Assembly: GCF_000004195.4 (NCBI RefSeq)
Contig: NC_030679.2
Location: forward strand, 19,559,212-19,623,211
Direction of reading: 5' to 3'
Length of the DNA: 64,000 bases
Source: Xenopus tropicalis
Lineage: Eukaryota; Chordata; Amphibia; Anura; Pipidae
The notes under the pieces: generated by a model
Told to the model about the DNA's origin: nothing
Seen by the model: the letters and a program-made list of their open reading frames with translations, nothing else
Databases searched by the model: none
Program-made: the position numbers and the translations under genes
Part shown: positions 35,301-45,425 of the stretch, in pieces
Layout: each line of letters starts with the position of its first letter
How positions within the stretch are numbered: position 1 is the first letter of the stretch

Positions 35301-37068
35301 CTTAGAAAAAAAAATAATAAACCTTAGATAACTTTTCTCATGCCTTTCCTAAACAGATCAGATCAGCCATATTTCTTTCTCCTCACAAATTCCTCAACTA
35401 CATCGTGGTCAGAAATTGACCAACAGGTGGCACTGTTCTAATAAAATTTATTCATATTAACAGTACATGTATCCCTTAATATCTTGGAATTAAAAAAATA
35501 AATTGCAAAAATGCTTAGAATAGCACTTTCATCAATTTTACATTCACTTATTAAAGGTCTACTTATCCTTTATAAGACCATAACCTATGAATGCACTAAC
35601 TAAACTATATCCCCATGCCTGTAGGTGGATCTGTTCCAGCTGCAAGTAAACACACTGCGCAGATACAAGAGATATTACAAGCTACAGACTCGCCCTGGAC
35701 TTAATAAGGCCCAGCTTGCAGAGGTATTGTTTAGAACTAAAAGTACCCCGATAAGTGTTGCTCTCTAATTTTTTTCAGTAAATATTGTGATTAATGATAA
35801 GTTTAATTTAGCCTCAAACAACTTGCAGGTGGTTTTTTGTTTTTTTTATGATTTAGCTTTTAAAGTTCAGCAACTCTCCAGTTTGTAATTTCAACAGCTG
35901 TCAGGTTGTTAGGGGTCCAATTTACCCTAGCAAACAGGCAGTGGTTTGAATAAAAGTCTGGAGGAGGAATAGGAGAGGACCTCAATAGAAAGTTAACTAA
36001 AGGTAACTATAATTCTTACCCCATGTTTTTTGGCCAGTGACTCCCATTTAAATGTTGGAAGTGGCAGAAGAAGAATGTAAATAGGTAAAAAACTAAAACA
36101 AATAAAATATGAAGACCAATTGAAACGTTGCTAATAATATGGTTTGGAACAGTTCCCTGGCCCCCTGTTCCCCTGCTGATCTGGCTGGCTACTGTAAGAT
36201 TTAAATAAAATGTAACCGTAGTCGACTGTCCTCAGCCTGCCGTCAACCTGCATCCTCCAAATCCCACAATGCCCTGCACACGTGATATCAATAAGGAAAG
36301 GAACATCCCAGTGCAATGCACTGTGGGTTATGTAGTTCCTGCATGCTGTCTGTAAACTGTGGAGAAGTTGTTACAATTTGTAACATGCTATCTGGACTGG
36401 GATTCAAAATAGGCCCTGGAATTTCAAGTGCAAATAGGCCCAAGCAGCCCCCAGCAAGCCCACTAGTGATTGTCTGTGGCATCTTACAGAATCCACAGAT
36501 TGCCTGTCTGGGCCTGTGTAACATCAGTGTTTTCTTCCCTCCTCCCATGCCAGATTTCAAATGATGCAGAAAGAGAAAAACAGTTTTGCAGCTGGATTTC
36601 CGCATATAAAAATGGTCTTTATCAATACTTTTTTTTTTTTTTTTTTTTTTGAAAGAACAGATTAGTTATCTCCTCTGTGAGGCTTTTTAGTTTGGAAGCC
36701 GGAATTCCCCTTTAAGAGTTAATTTAAAGGTTAACTACCCTTTAAATAACTCATTCATTAACTTTAAACCCTTCGTTTTGCAATACTGATAAACATTGTA
36801 AACACCAAAAGGGTACCGGTTTGCCAGTCACTTTGCTGACCCACTTAGCAGGTAAAGCAGCTATGGAGGTGCAGGACCTTTATAATTCTGCCAGAGTAAT
36901 ATATATGTAATATTTAGATTTTTTTTTTTTTAACAGACTGTGAGTCGGCACTTTAGGAACATTCCTGTAAATGAGAAGGAAACATTGGCATATTTCATTT
37001 ACATGGTCAAGAGCAACAGAAGCCGTCTGGACCAGAAATCTGAAAGCAGCAAGCAACTTGAAGCATAG
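32132..37068 (+). CDS. sap30l: sap30l, Sin3A-associated protein 30-like (four coding exons)
   Basis: SAP30L is a nuclear subunit that bridges the Sin3A-HDAC co-repressor complex and DNA or phosphoinositides; that role is known for the family. Join 32132-32323, 34136-34258, 35625-35723 and 36937-37068: 181 residues, every intron in phase 0 with GT-AG ends. The protein opens [10 protein letters not shown]. The atypical C2CH zinc site is formed by C26 (or C27), C35, C71 and H74 and spans exons 1-2. A basic NLS KRKRK lies at residues 84-88, followed by an acidic stretch. The C-terminal Sin3-binding domain fills about residues 106-175 ([20 protein letters not shown], then [20 protein letters not shown]). 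Length and exon layout fit vertebrate SAP30L rather than the longer SAP30. No lesion is seen, so the gene should be functional. MITEs fill parts of introns 1 and 2. Confidence 0.97.
32703..33056. mobile_element. T2-type MITE in sap30l intron 1
   Basis: TTAA at both ends; termini TTAAAGAGATACTGACACC and GTGTCAGTATCACTTTAA. The internal sequence contains GGAGGCTGCCATATTTGTCC, also seen in a fragment near 26775-26800. Confidence 0.8.
34136..34258 (+). CDS. sap30l: sap30l coding exon 2
   Basis: It encodes residues 65-105. The acceptor is TTATCTTCAG and the donor GTGAGT. It carries [17 protein letters not shown] with zinc ligands C71 and H74, the NLS, and an acidic [15 protein letters not shown] stretch. 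Confidence 0.95.
34359..34616. mobile_element. T2-type MITE in sap30l intron 2
   Basis: TTAA-flanked; termini TTAAAGGACAAGTCAACCC and GGGTTAAAATGTCCTTTAA. Inner arms share AAGCAACTTTGCAAT and its inverse GGAAAGTTGCTTGG. Confidence 0.75.
35090..35575. mobile_element. Palindromic MITE in sap30l intron 2
   Basis: Long inverted arms: CTATTCTAAGCACTTTTGCA near 35143 mirrors TTGCAAAAATGCTTAGAATA near 35504. ACATGTACTGTTAAT near 35204 mirrors ATTAACAGTACATGT near 35456. GGAGAAAGAAATAGGGCTGAT near 35264 mirrors ATCAGCCATATTTCTTTCTC near 35363. The ends are not sharp. It lies about 50 bp upstream of exon 3. Confidence 0.75.
35625..35723 (+). CDS. sap30l: sap30l coding exon 3
   Basis: It encodes residues 106-138 after acceptor TGCCTGTAG; donor GTATTG. 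This is the first half of the Sin3-binding domain, ending in [12 protein letters not shown]. Confidence 0.95.
35790..36140. repeat. MITE fragment in sap30l intron 3 (13366 family)
   Basis: It shares CAGCTGTCAGGTTGTTAGGG, GGCAGTGGTTTGAATAAAAG and GAAGACCAATTGAAACGTTG with the complete element at 13366-13815, but lacks the TTAA ends. Confidence 0.6.
36937..37068 (+). CDS. sap30l: sap30l coding exon 4 with stop
   Basis: The acceptor follows a long T tract (TTTTTAACAG). It encodes residues 139-181, [20 protein letters not shown] onward, ending KQLEA and TAG at 37066-37068. Confidence 0.95.
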   Translation, partial: TVSRHFRNIPVNEKETLAYFIYMVKSNRSRLDQKSESSKQLEA

Positions 37069-38144
37069 CTCAGTGCACTATGGGATTTGCCTTATGGAAT
37101 TTAACCCCCAATGAACTGTATTGTATATAGAAACAGCTGAGGTATGAGTCGTGCGTTATGTGCCATAGAAAAGGCCTCCCTGCTTATTTCGGAGGTGGAA
37201 ACAGTCGGATGAAAGGCTCTCTGGATTTTCCAGTTACAATGCCATGCTTTGCATGTGGTTGGACGATGGTGTGATAGTGGTGTCACTGCTGCCTAAACAT
37301 TTCATTGTGGAATCTAGAATCCAGTATGCCAGCATCTAGCAACAGAACTGCCACTGCCAAACCAACCTCAGCACATTGAGATCAGCATGTTTAATTCTCA
37401 GCAATAAGGTGTGCTTTAGCCTGTCCATGTGATTGCTGCCATCTCACTTTTTTATATAATTCATATTTTATTAATGACCCAAACATTACCTTGCACTTTT
37501 CCCTTTGTGCATCACATTGGTGTCATGCTGGTGGAAAGCTGTTTATTCAAGGCATGAAATTTAGAAAGATCTCAGCCAGGGGTTCTTGCTTATTGCACAT
37601 GTAGACCAATCAGTAGAAGGATTAATCTTCATTGCATCCACGTTATCAAACCTATAGTGCAGATGTACCCAGTGCAGTAAACTCGTAGTAACCAGACAAC
37701 TTTAATCTCTATAGTGCGCATGTTTGCAACCTGTGGCCTACCAGATTTGTGCAGAGCTACAACCAGTTGCAGATCTCTGATCTTGGAAAAATCAAAGGTT
37801 TGGTTACAGTGTTTTACTGTAGTGGAAGCAATGTTACTATATAAGTGTTTGGGTGTATTGGTTTCTGCCCATCTGGACAAATCAAAAGCTGACTGCTTAC
37901 AGTAAAAAGCTCAAGATGTAACAGAGCCTGCCCCATTTACAGGCTTAATTGGATAATTGTATTGGACTCCCAATTATAGTCAGGACTGAGACTGGGTTTC
38001 CTAACCTAGTAAAAAACAAATTGTACATATTTACAGCCAAACCACAGATGTGTGTCATATAGTGCCTCTTGCGCAAAGGCCCACTGCAAGTCTGTTTGAG
38101 ATGCAAGGTTTAACTAGAGTTAAACAAACCACAAAGCCTCTCCC

Positions 38145-38563
38145 TTAAAAGAGAAGGAAAGGTACAATCAATGTTAGGCACCCTCTAATGTCTGTAATCG
38201 CTTGCATGAAACACCAGGCTGGTGCTCTTGTTAGGAGAAAACTGCACCACCCCAGGGTACTTGCAACATAGTAATCCTCGTCCTTTTTCGTAGCACTTGC
38301 ACATGTGCAGTAGAGTGAAAATCCGAACTTAATCAGATAAGCTGGCTTTTTTGTTCTTCCGGACTCAACTCCAGGATTGTGAAAAAAAGTCAGGAGGAAG
38401 AGGATCACTTTCTCGCAGGTACCCCAGGCCAGTACAGTTTTTTGCTAACAGGAGCAACGGCCTAAGTAAGTCAGTAAGTCACGGTACTAAGTAAGTCATT
38501 GCAATCACTGGGGGATGCCTAACATTTGGCACCCCCAGTGATTGTACCTTTCCTTATCTTTAA
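38145..38563. mobile_element. T2-type palindromic MITE, copy 3, decayed
   Basis: TTAA-flanked; ends TTAAAAGAGAAGGAAAG and CTTTCCTTATCTTTAA. It keeps GGCTGGTGCTC, GCAGTAGAGTGAAAATCCG and CACCCCCAGTGATTG blocks of the family at 16998 and 27433, with many substitutions. It probably lies in the sap30l 3' UTR, where it could still fold. Confidence 0.8.
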
Positions 38564-39003
38564 AGGGGAAATAGGTGTTATTTCCCTTTTTATAGACCGT
38601 AAAACATGAGTACTCCCCTTAATTTGTTTGAAAAGAATTTGTATGTGCTGATTTGGAGTGAAAGCTGCAAACTGTTTACCCTGGTAATGGCTTTCTCTGT
38701 AGATCAACTGACCACAAGGAAAGCTCTTATTGCAGTCATGGAGCATGTGAGCTCTCAAACAGGCAGAAGAGGAATGTTCTCATTTTTTATTGTACATGGG
38801 GAAAACTAAAGGGAGACTAAACATACCTGCAGGGTATATTTTATCTTTTTCTTTAAAAGCTGTAATAGATCTGTTCACTCTGACACTTTATAGATCTATC
38901 CCTTTTATACATACGTTTTTGTTCAACTTGCCATCAATATATTTTACATTTTTTACACCTTTTTTAGTATTTATTGTACTAAAATATAGACATTTAAGTC
39001 CTA

Positions 39004-39009
39004 ATTAAA
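39004..39009 (+). terminator. Candidate sap30l polyadenylation signal
   Basis: ATTAAA, the commonest variant of AATAAA, with a GT-rich element 8-20 bases downstream. Confidence 0.4.
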
Positions 39010-39225
39010 GCATCTTTGTTGGTGTGTTTACCTTCTGTCTTTTCTTGCCAGTAAGTGAGTAATGCTTTTTAAAGAGATAGCAAGGACTTAAAAAATCCTT
39101 ATTGTACTTTGGTACTGTAAACAAAAATTTATAGAGAAGCGGAGCACAGAAAGACTTAAAAATAAAAACATGTATTTATTTCATCAGTTAAAAACAGGTC
39201 AGAGCATATTCACCTCATGGCTTAA

Positions 39226-39262
39226 CGCGTTTCGTGGTTGTACCGCTTCCTCAGAAGCCCAA
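39226..39262 (-). ncRNA. Hammerhead-like ribozyme motif in the Penelope 3' region
   Basis: On the minus strand the order is CTGAGGAAGCGGT, a loop, then ACCACGAAACGCGTT. CTGA-N-GA and GAAAC are the two conserved core strands of hammerheads. GCGGT and ACCAC pair with one mismatch as stem II. Penelope-like elements are known to carry hammerheads in their terminal repeats. Activity is not assured because of the extra A and the mismatch. Confidence 0.55.
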
Positions 39263-39709
39263 ATTGTGACACCCTCTTTGTTTGCTTAAATAAATAGAAA
39301 ACACACCCCTTCTAAATTGGCAATTTGCTGTTAACCCCTAAAGTGCAGAGAAAATATGTACATATATATATATACACCTGATGCAAACCCCTCATATATA
39401 TAAAAACATAATGAACAACCACCAAGGGTATTAATCCATTGTTAAAACTAACCCCCATTTAACCACGCATTAGTTAAGTCAACCCAGAAAAAAAGGGGGG
39501 GAAGGAAAGCAAAACTGCACATCTGAGTATAAGAATGATATACATAGTAGTAGTAAATCATAGCAATCACATTAATCAAATATTGTTGCAAATTGTTCCT
39601 AAATTGCACCGCTAGTCATCAGACCGTAGTGCTGAACTAAATAGGTACATATAAATATTTTTGTTTCACATAAATTCACCAATTATTCAGCGGTATAATT
39701 ACATGGTTA

Positions 39710-40426
39710 TCAACAAAAGCAACATAACTCCCATTCTCTATTAAGACCCCCATACTGCTCAGTTGTTTTCAAACGGTATATCCAAAAAACCTCTCTCTCT
39801 GAGAGTTTCTTATTTGTATCACCTCCCCTAACATTTGTACTGGGTCTATCAATAATCTGAAAAGTCACATGACTCTTGCTCTCATGCCTCTCTATTATAT
39901 GTTTCGCTATCGCTGATCTAGTGTCCCTTCTCTCTATGGCTGATAGATGTTCTAAAATCCTAGTTCCAGCTTTGCGGATTGTCTTCCCCACATACTGGGC
40001 ACCACACTCACAGGTGGCGAGATAGATGACACCTTTAGACTGGCAGTTGAAATACTGGGGAATAGTGAAAGTATGTCCTGTATATGTACAACTAAATTCC
40101 TTAGATATTCTCACTGCCCCACATGCCTTGCATTTTTTCCTACCACATTTGTAGGTGCCCTTATGGCGTAACCATGTGGCTTCCGAATCGCTAGCTTTCG
40201 TAGAATATAGACTCCTAGACACCCAGGAGGCCACATTCCTTGCTCTCCTGAATGTAAAACTAGGAGTTTTGTCAAGTGTTTTCTGCAACACCGGATCCTG
40301 CATTAATACACCCCAGTACTTGGTAACACTCCTTTGAATATCATAAGCCCCACGGCCATAAGTAGTACAGAACCTGAGTTTCCCATTGGGTCCCCCTTTG
40401 CGTGCCCCACCTGTTATAGTGGGGTG
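39710..40426 (-). pseudogene. Penelope ORF, C-terminal part: GIY-YIG endonuclease
   Basis: In frame with the upstream RT, after a TGA at 40427-40429. It begins HPTITGGARKGG and runs to a stop at 39710. A Cys-rich finger (CGRKKCKACG) precedes the endonuclease. GVIYLATC and AQYVGKT are the GIY and YIG strands; RILEHLSAIER carries the conserved Arg and following helix. This nuclease is thought to nick the target to prime reverse transcription. Because the frame is uninterrupted from the TGA to the end, a single CGA-to-TGA change (a CpG transition) explains the split. Confidence 0.85.
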
Positions 40427-42010
40427 TCATAAGCTCATCCTGTCTGTAGCCACAGCCCTATCATAGGCTGATTTAATCACCTCCGTGGCATACCCCCGTT
40501 GGGCAAACCTGTCCCATAACCGCATGGCCTGTTGCTGAAAGGTATCCCAAGTGGAGCAAATGCGTCGTAAACGCAGGAATTGCCCCACTGGGATGCCCCT
40601 GATGCAGGACCTAGGATGACCACTTTTTGCATGTAGAAGGGTATTTCGTGTGATGGGCTTACGGTATAAATCCGTAGTAACCACACCCTCGATCGTAGAA
40701 AAAACCACATCCAAGAAAGGAATCCCCACTGGGTCAGTGTCATAAGTAAATTCAATGCCATCAACAGCCTCATTGCAGTGACTCACAAAAGAGTGTAGGG
40801 AGGCGACATCACCATCCCACACCCCTTTGCAGTCATCAATATAGCGATAAAACCGTACTATCTGACCCCTGTAGGGATTTAAATCTCCAAAGACATGAAG
40901 CCGCTCCCACCAACCCATGAAGAGGTTAGCATATGTGGGGGCAAACGAAGTCCCCATCGCGGCTCCACGTCTCTGGAGATAAAACCTCCCATCAAAAAGA
41001 AAATAATTAGTATATAAAAGAAAATGGACAGCCTGCAAAATAAAATCTATCTGTATTGAGGGAAAACACCCTTCTTGTTGTAGCCAATATTGTATAGAAT
41101 GTAGACCCAAGGTGTGGTCAATAGAGGAATAGAGAGCAGCCACATCCATGGAAAACCACCTATAGGTGGGTTTCCACTCCAAATCTGCCAGTTTGTTTAT
41201 ACACATAGTAGTATCTCTCAAAAAGGTCGGTAGCTGTAATACTAATGGCATCAACAATTTATCAATATAGCAAGACAAGCCCTCATTCAGTGACCCTATA
41301 CCTGCCACAATAGGGCGTCCCTTCACATCCTCCAGCGATTTATGCACCTTCGAGAGGGTGTGAAAGATAGGGATGGTAGGATTTGTACAGTGGAGATAGT
41401 CATATTCTTTATTACTAAGTATCCCAGTAGAGAGCCCTTCCGATAATAAATCGCCGAGTAATTTCTGAAAGTAATCCGTGGGGTCCTTATCTAAGGGTGT
41501 ATACGTATCTGTATCCGATAATTGACGCATAATCTCCCTTTCATATCTCCCCGCATCCATGACCACTACCGACCCCCCTTTATCTGCCGCTTTGATAACA
41601 ATTTGCCTATTAGTACTTAGTGATCTAAGAGCCCTGGTCTCCCCTACTGTCAGGTTCCCAAAATTGGATCCACTCTGCGATCCACTTTGTGATCCACCCC
41701 ACTTCTCCGCCAGCCCATCTATGTCCTGCTGTACCAATTTCTGAAAAAGATTGATATAATAATTCTTTGATTGTACCGGATAGTAACCCGACTTGCTCCT
41801 CAGATCAGTGTGGATGACTGGTAAATTTTCCATATCACTCACAGAACCCTCTTTATATAAATCCCTTAAAGTTAATATTGCACATTCATCCTGAAAATCG
41901 ATAGGACATGATATAGACATTTGTTCAATATCTGACACTCTGTCCTCAATACATTCCGATGTAAATTGGTCACTGTCCATCTCATCAGCCTCCGGCGTAG
42001 AACAATCATC
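40427..42010 (-). CDS. Penelope ORF, central part: reverse transcriptase
   Basis: From the codon after a TAG at 42011-42013 to the TGA at 40427. If counted from Met at 41980 it is 517 residues. Penelope-type RT signatures in that count: IKAADKGGSVVVMD (129-142); FHTLSKVHK...GRPIVAG (206-227) in the fingers; FSMDVAALYSSI (276-287) as motif A; RRGAAMGTSFAPTYANLFMG (337-356) as motif B; YRYIDDC (378-384) as motif C with catalytic DD; and GIPFLDVVF (419-427). All key residues are present. Expression as a separate protein is doubtful: the natural product is the longer fusion with the nuclease. The SGSQSGSQSGS stretch at 99-105 reflects a small tandem duplication. Confidence 0.9.
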   Translation of the reverse strand, partial: DDCSTPEADEMDSDQFTSECIEDRVSDIEQMSISCPIDFQDECAILTLRDLYKEGSVSDMENLPVIHTDLRSKSGYYPVQSKNYYINLFQKLVQQDIDGLAEKWGGSQSGSQSGSNFGNLTVGETRALRSLSTNRQIVIKAADKGGSVVVMDAGRYEREIMRQLSDTDTYTPLDKDPTDYFQKLLGDLLSEGLSTGILSNKEYDYLHCTNPTIPIFHTLSKVHKSLEDVKGRPIVAGIGSLNEGLSCYIDKLLMPLVLQLPTFLRDTTMCINKLADLEWKPTYRWFSMDVAALYSSIDHTLGLHSIQYWLQQEGCFPSIQIDFILQAVHFLLYTNYFLFDGRFYLQRRGAAMGTSFAPTYANLFMGWWERLHVFGDLNPYRGQIVRFYRYIDDCKGVWDGDVASLHSFVSHCNEAVDGIEFTYDTDPVGIPFLDVVFSTIEGVVTTDLYRKPITRNTLLHAKSGHPRSCIRGIPVGQFLRLRRICSTWDTFQQQAMRLWDRFAQRGYATEVIKSAYDRAVATDRMSL

Positions 42011-42318
42011 CTATTTTTCCGCAAAGTGTCTCCGTAATGTAATCAACCGTATAAATTTATTGAGATCTAGAATTGCCTTAAATAAGTCACACTGCATATA
42101 AGGAACAAAATTGAGACCACGCGAAAGTAATTTACATTCATCAGCCGTGAGGGTATATGAAGAGAGATTAATGATATTAGTATCTCTATCCTTAGCCGTT
42201 CCTTCAGTAGTACCCTGTTCATCATCCGCCCCATCCAGATCTAAGGTCAAATTACTCACCAATTGCGGGTACTTTGGTAATGTTACTTGTCCCACACTAT
42301 CTATGGAAAACAGCAGCT
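42011..42318 (-). pseudogene. Penelope ORF, N-terminal part
   Basis: The frame reads ...SVGQVTLPKYPQLVSN and then IINLSSYTLTADECKLLSRG. The phrase around LSSY.L..DE..LLS.GL.F.P is the conserved N-terminal block of Penelope-like polyproteins. It ends at a TAG (42011-42013) in frame with the RT. No ATG is found upstream before the MITE boundary, so the native start is missing or displaced. Confidence 0.8.
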
Positions 42319-42321
42319 TTA

Positions 42322-42521
42322 GGGCGGAGACAGAGGGGGTGGTTAGTCACAACGATTTTTTAAAACCACAGTCGCGAGGACTAATCGCGGCACAAGTATA
42401 CAAGTCAGCTTGTTTGAAATGTACTGCGCAGGAGTAGTCGCTGTGACTTGCAATGGGCGATTAGTCTCCATGATTTTCAAAATGCAGTCGCAGCGACTAA
42501 TCGCCCCATCTGTCTTCGCCC
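42322..42521. mobile_element. Harbinger-type MITE at the Penelope 5' side
   Basis: Ends GGGCGGAGACAG and CTGTCTTCGCCC, flanked by TTA on both sides (42319-42321, 42522-42524). 3-bp TTA/TAA duplications and GGG ends fit PIF/Harbinger. The arms contain GGTTAGTCAC and GCGACTAATCG. Confidence 0.75.
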
Positions 42522-42798
42522 TTACACTTTATATACTCATACCTTTTACTCGACTGGCTATTGGCAAAAATTACAAAGCTTTTAAAGGGAAACTACCTCA
42601 AAACCATGCCAACAGAATCATGTGTTCGAGGACAAACACAGGGAGCTTTATTCCCCCATAAATATATCTAACCCAAGCACCTCAGAAAAAAACATTACTT
42701 TAAAAACAGAGAGTTAGTACTGTTTTTAGAATAATGTTTTTTCGTGAGGTCACTTCCCAATGTTTTGCAATAGCCAAATGAGTAATAGGAATGAGTAT

Positions 42799-43100
42799 AC
42801 AGGTATGGGACTTGAAATTCAGAATGCTTGGGACCTGGGGTATTCTGGATAAGGAATCTTTATATAGTTTGGATCTCCATACCTTACGTCTACAAAAAAA
42901 TAATTTAAACATTCATTAAACCCAATAGGATTGTTCTGCCTCCAATAAGGGGTAATTATATCTAGTTGGGGTCAAGTACAAGGTACTGTTTTATTATTAC
43001 AGAGAAAACGGTAAATATTATGGAGTCTATAGGTGATTGCCTTTCTGTAGTTTGGAACTTTCTGGGTAATGGGTTTCCTGATAACAGGCCCCATACCTGT
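42799..43100. mobile_element. MITE of the ACAGGTATGGGA family
   Basis: The inverted ends ACAGGTATGGGAC and CCCCATACCTGT are flanked by TA. The best-preserved copy in the window apart from 8158-8488. Confidence 0.8.
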
Positions 43101-43361
43101 AATAGGAATGGGTATATAATGTGTAAAGCTGTTGTTAGAAACTAATTGCCTGCTGAAGCTATATTAGTGGAAAATGTAGCAAATGTTAAGCTTTGTGTCC
43201 ACTTTTAAGTTTTTTCAAGCTCTCCAATGTAAAAGATTAAACATTTTTGAGTGGTTGCAAGTATTGGAATGCACGTGGGAGAGTCAGTCTGTCAGCGATA
43301 TATGGAGAAAGTAGTGTACGACCGAATACAGTGGTAAAGTGACAGGTGACTCTACCTATAA

Positions 43362-43646
43362 GGGCTCTGGCACACGGGAAGATTAGTCGCCCGCGACAAA
43401 TCTCCCTCGTCACGGGCGACTAATCTCCCCGAACTACCATCCCACCGGCGAAAATGTAAGTTGCCGGTGGGATGGCACGCGCTGCGCAGGCGATTTCGGC
43501 AAATCGGCGAAATTGCCTCGCGCAGCGTGTGCCATCCCACCTGCGACTTACATTTTCCCCGGTGGGATGGTAGTTCAGGGAGATTAGTCGCCCGTGACGA
43601 GGGAGATTTGTCGTGGGCGACTAATCTCCCCCGTGTGCCAGAGCCC
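43362..43646. mobile_element. Harbinger-type multi-hairpin palindromic MITE
   Basis: Ends GGGCTCTGGCACACGG and CCGTGTGCCAGAGCCC with TAA on both sides (43359-43361, 43647-43649). Five hairpins in a row: GATTAGTCGCCCG with CGGGCGACTAATC at each end, ATCCCACCGGC with GCCGGTGGGAT near 43440-43473 and again near 43535-43570, and a central GCGCTGCG stem. The entire 285 bp also folds on itself. Confidence 0.9.
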
Positions 43647-43649
43647 TAA

Positions 43650-44735
43650 CAGCAATTGGTTGAGACTTTGTATGTGGCGATTGTGTGAATGCAGAGACTG
43701 GGAGGATCCTTATAAACCAAATACACCTCAGTAGAAGCTGTAAGAACCTGTGTAATTATATGGCTCTACGGACATGCCAATTGCTTTAACAAGCCACATA
43801 AGAAAACTTTCGAAACTGTTGCCAAGTGGTGTTTAACTACAACACACTACAGTGTGGCCTTTCTACAATAATCAGCCCTGTGTTATTTTGAGTTGTTGTC
43901 TTGGTAGTGTCCAACTATAACACACTACAACACTGCTCCAAAAGTACAGTACTTTCTGTATTATATCAAATTTCCAATGAACTGATGAGCTTCATGAATT
44001 TGTTTTATTGATTTTATAAGTGGTCCCATAAGTGGTTATTTTAATACATTAATTTTTTTGATCTTTTTTTATCAAGTGGTGATAATTTGAAGTATACTGT
44101 CCAGTCACTGATAAATTGTATATATTGCATTATGTGTATTCTACATACAGAGTTTGTGCTTACAGATAACCATATATAGTATTTGCAACTCTTGCAAATA
44201 TTTTAGTTGTCACCAAGTTGCCATCAACAGCACGTGATACAAGAATGATCAGACCAGCCAGTTCTGATACATTTCGTATTACATTGATTAATCCACCATG
44301 TAATGAACCAGATACAGATAGAAACGTCTTTATTTAGAGTCTAGACCAATGGTTCAACATACCACTTTAGGACTATATCATTACGCCATCTATTTCCAAA
44401 ACAAAGTTTGCTCCATTCATTCATAAATAAGATGGAGCCCAAATAAAAGGGTTAGTTAGAGGGTTTACCTCAAAACAAACTTAAGGGGTGTCTAAGCTGT
44501 GGCCAGTTGAAAGCCAGTCTCTTATTCCCAACAGCCATAGCAGATGGATAGTGCTGCAAAAAGAGACAACAAGCGAGCACTGTTCAAATTTAAAAAAAAA
44601 ACCTTCTTTTGGAAAGATCATCATCATCAGGCATTAGTCAGATCTATTTGCAATACAACCAGGAGTGGCCTAAAACCTGCAAAGGCAATAGGGGATTTGA
44701 CTAAAACCAACTGAAGTGGCATTAGTACAGTATTG
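43650..44735. other. No recognisable gene or repeat
   Basis: No exon-like frame or repeat terminus was recognised. Confidence 0.35.
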
Positions 44736-45425
44736 GAGAAAGAAATTAAAATATAATTTAGTGTTGCCCTGTGTTGATAAAAGATGTATGTTTGCTTTAG
44801 AAACTCTATTAGAGTTCATAAAATAGCCTGCTGTGTAGCCACTGGAAACACTAGTGCCACATGGGGCTGATTCTCAGCCTGCAAATTGAAAATTGCCCCC
44901 CACTTACGCGCCTACCTTGCCTGCACCCGGAAGCATCTTCTCCATCCGGGTACAGACAGATGTGGTGGATATCAGCTGTGAAATGTTTTTTGCTGATATC
45001 AGTGGGAAGGTATTTCAGGGAGATTAGTCACCCACGGTAGCCAAGATTAAACCGCAGGCAACTAATTTTCCTGGGGGCTATTACCAAAAAAAGATAAAAG
45101 GCACAGGTTACATAGCAGAAAACAGATAAAATACAATTGTTGTCTACAGAGCTTATTGGTTATCTGCTATTTAACCTGTGTCTTTTGCCTTGAGAGGAAA
45201 CTTCGGCAAATCGTTTTGCGCTTATGCCATCCCACCGGTGATTTACATTCTCGCCGGTGGGATGGCATTGCTGGGAGATTAGTCACCCGCGACAACAGAG
45301 ATTTGTCGCAGCACGACTAATCTCCCTGTGTGTAACGGCCCTTACAGCTTCAATGGCTGCCCCGGTGACTACACAGCAGCTTATTTATATAAACTATGGT
45401 ACTGTTACTGAGGTAAACATGCCTA
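44736..45425. repeat. T2-type element split by Harbinger-type MITE material
   Basis: Outer parts (GTGTTGCCCTGTGTTGATAA near 44763; ACACAGCAGCTTATTTATATA near 45371) match the two arms of the complete element at 52118-52513. Between them lie GGGAGATTAGTCACCC and GCCATCCCACCGG blocks of the Harbinger family, with CGGCCCTTA near 45338. This is a nested, rearranged composite. Confidence 0.65.

Larger units (their letters stand above)
37069..39012 (+). other. sap30l 3' UTR (probable extent)
   Basis: No AATAAA appears soon after the stop. The first convincing signal is ATTAAA at 39004-39009, followed by a GT-rich stretch TGTTGGTGTGTTT as expected downstream of a cleavage site. That gives a 3' UTR of about 1.95 kb that contains the decayed T2 MITE. 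Transcript evidence would be needed to fix the end. Confidence 0.45.
39130..42318 (-). mobile_element. Penelope-like retroelement (Neptune-type), nearly intact
   Basis: It carries a Penelope-type reverse transcriptase and a C-terminal GIY-YIG endonuclease on the minus strand in one continuous frame interrupted by just two stops. The 3' terminal part (39130-39300) carries ACGCGTTTCG and a hammerhead-like core. The N-terminal end is met by a Harbinger-type MITE at 42322, so the upstream boundary is either hidden by that insertion or truncated there. GIY-YIG plus RT is the defining pair of canonical Penelope-like elements; Neptune is the lineage known from frogs. Confidence 0.9.
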
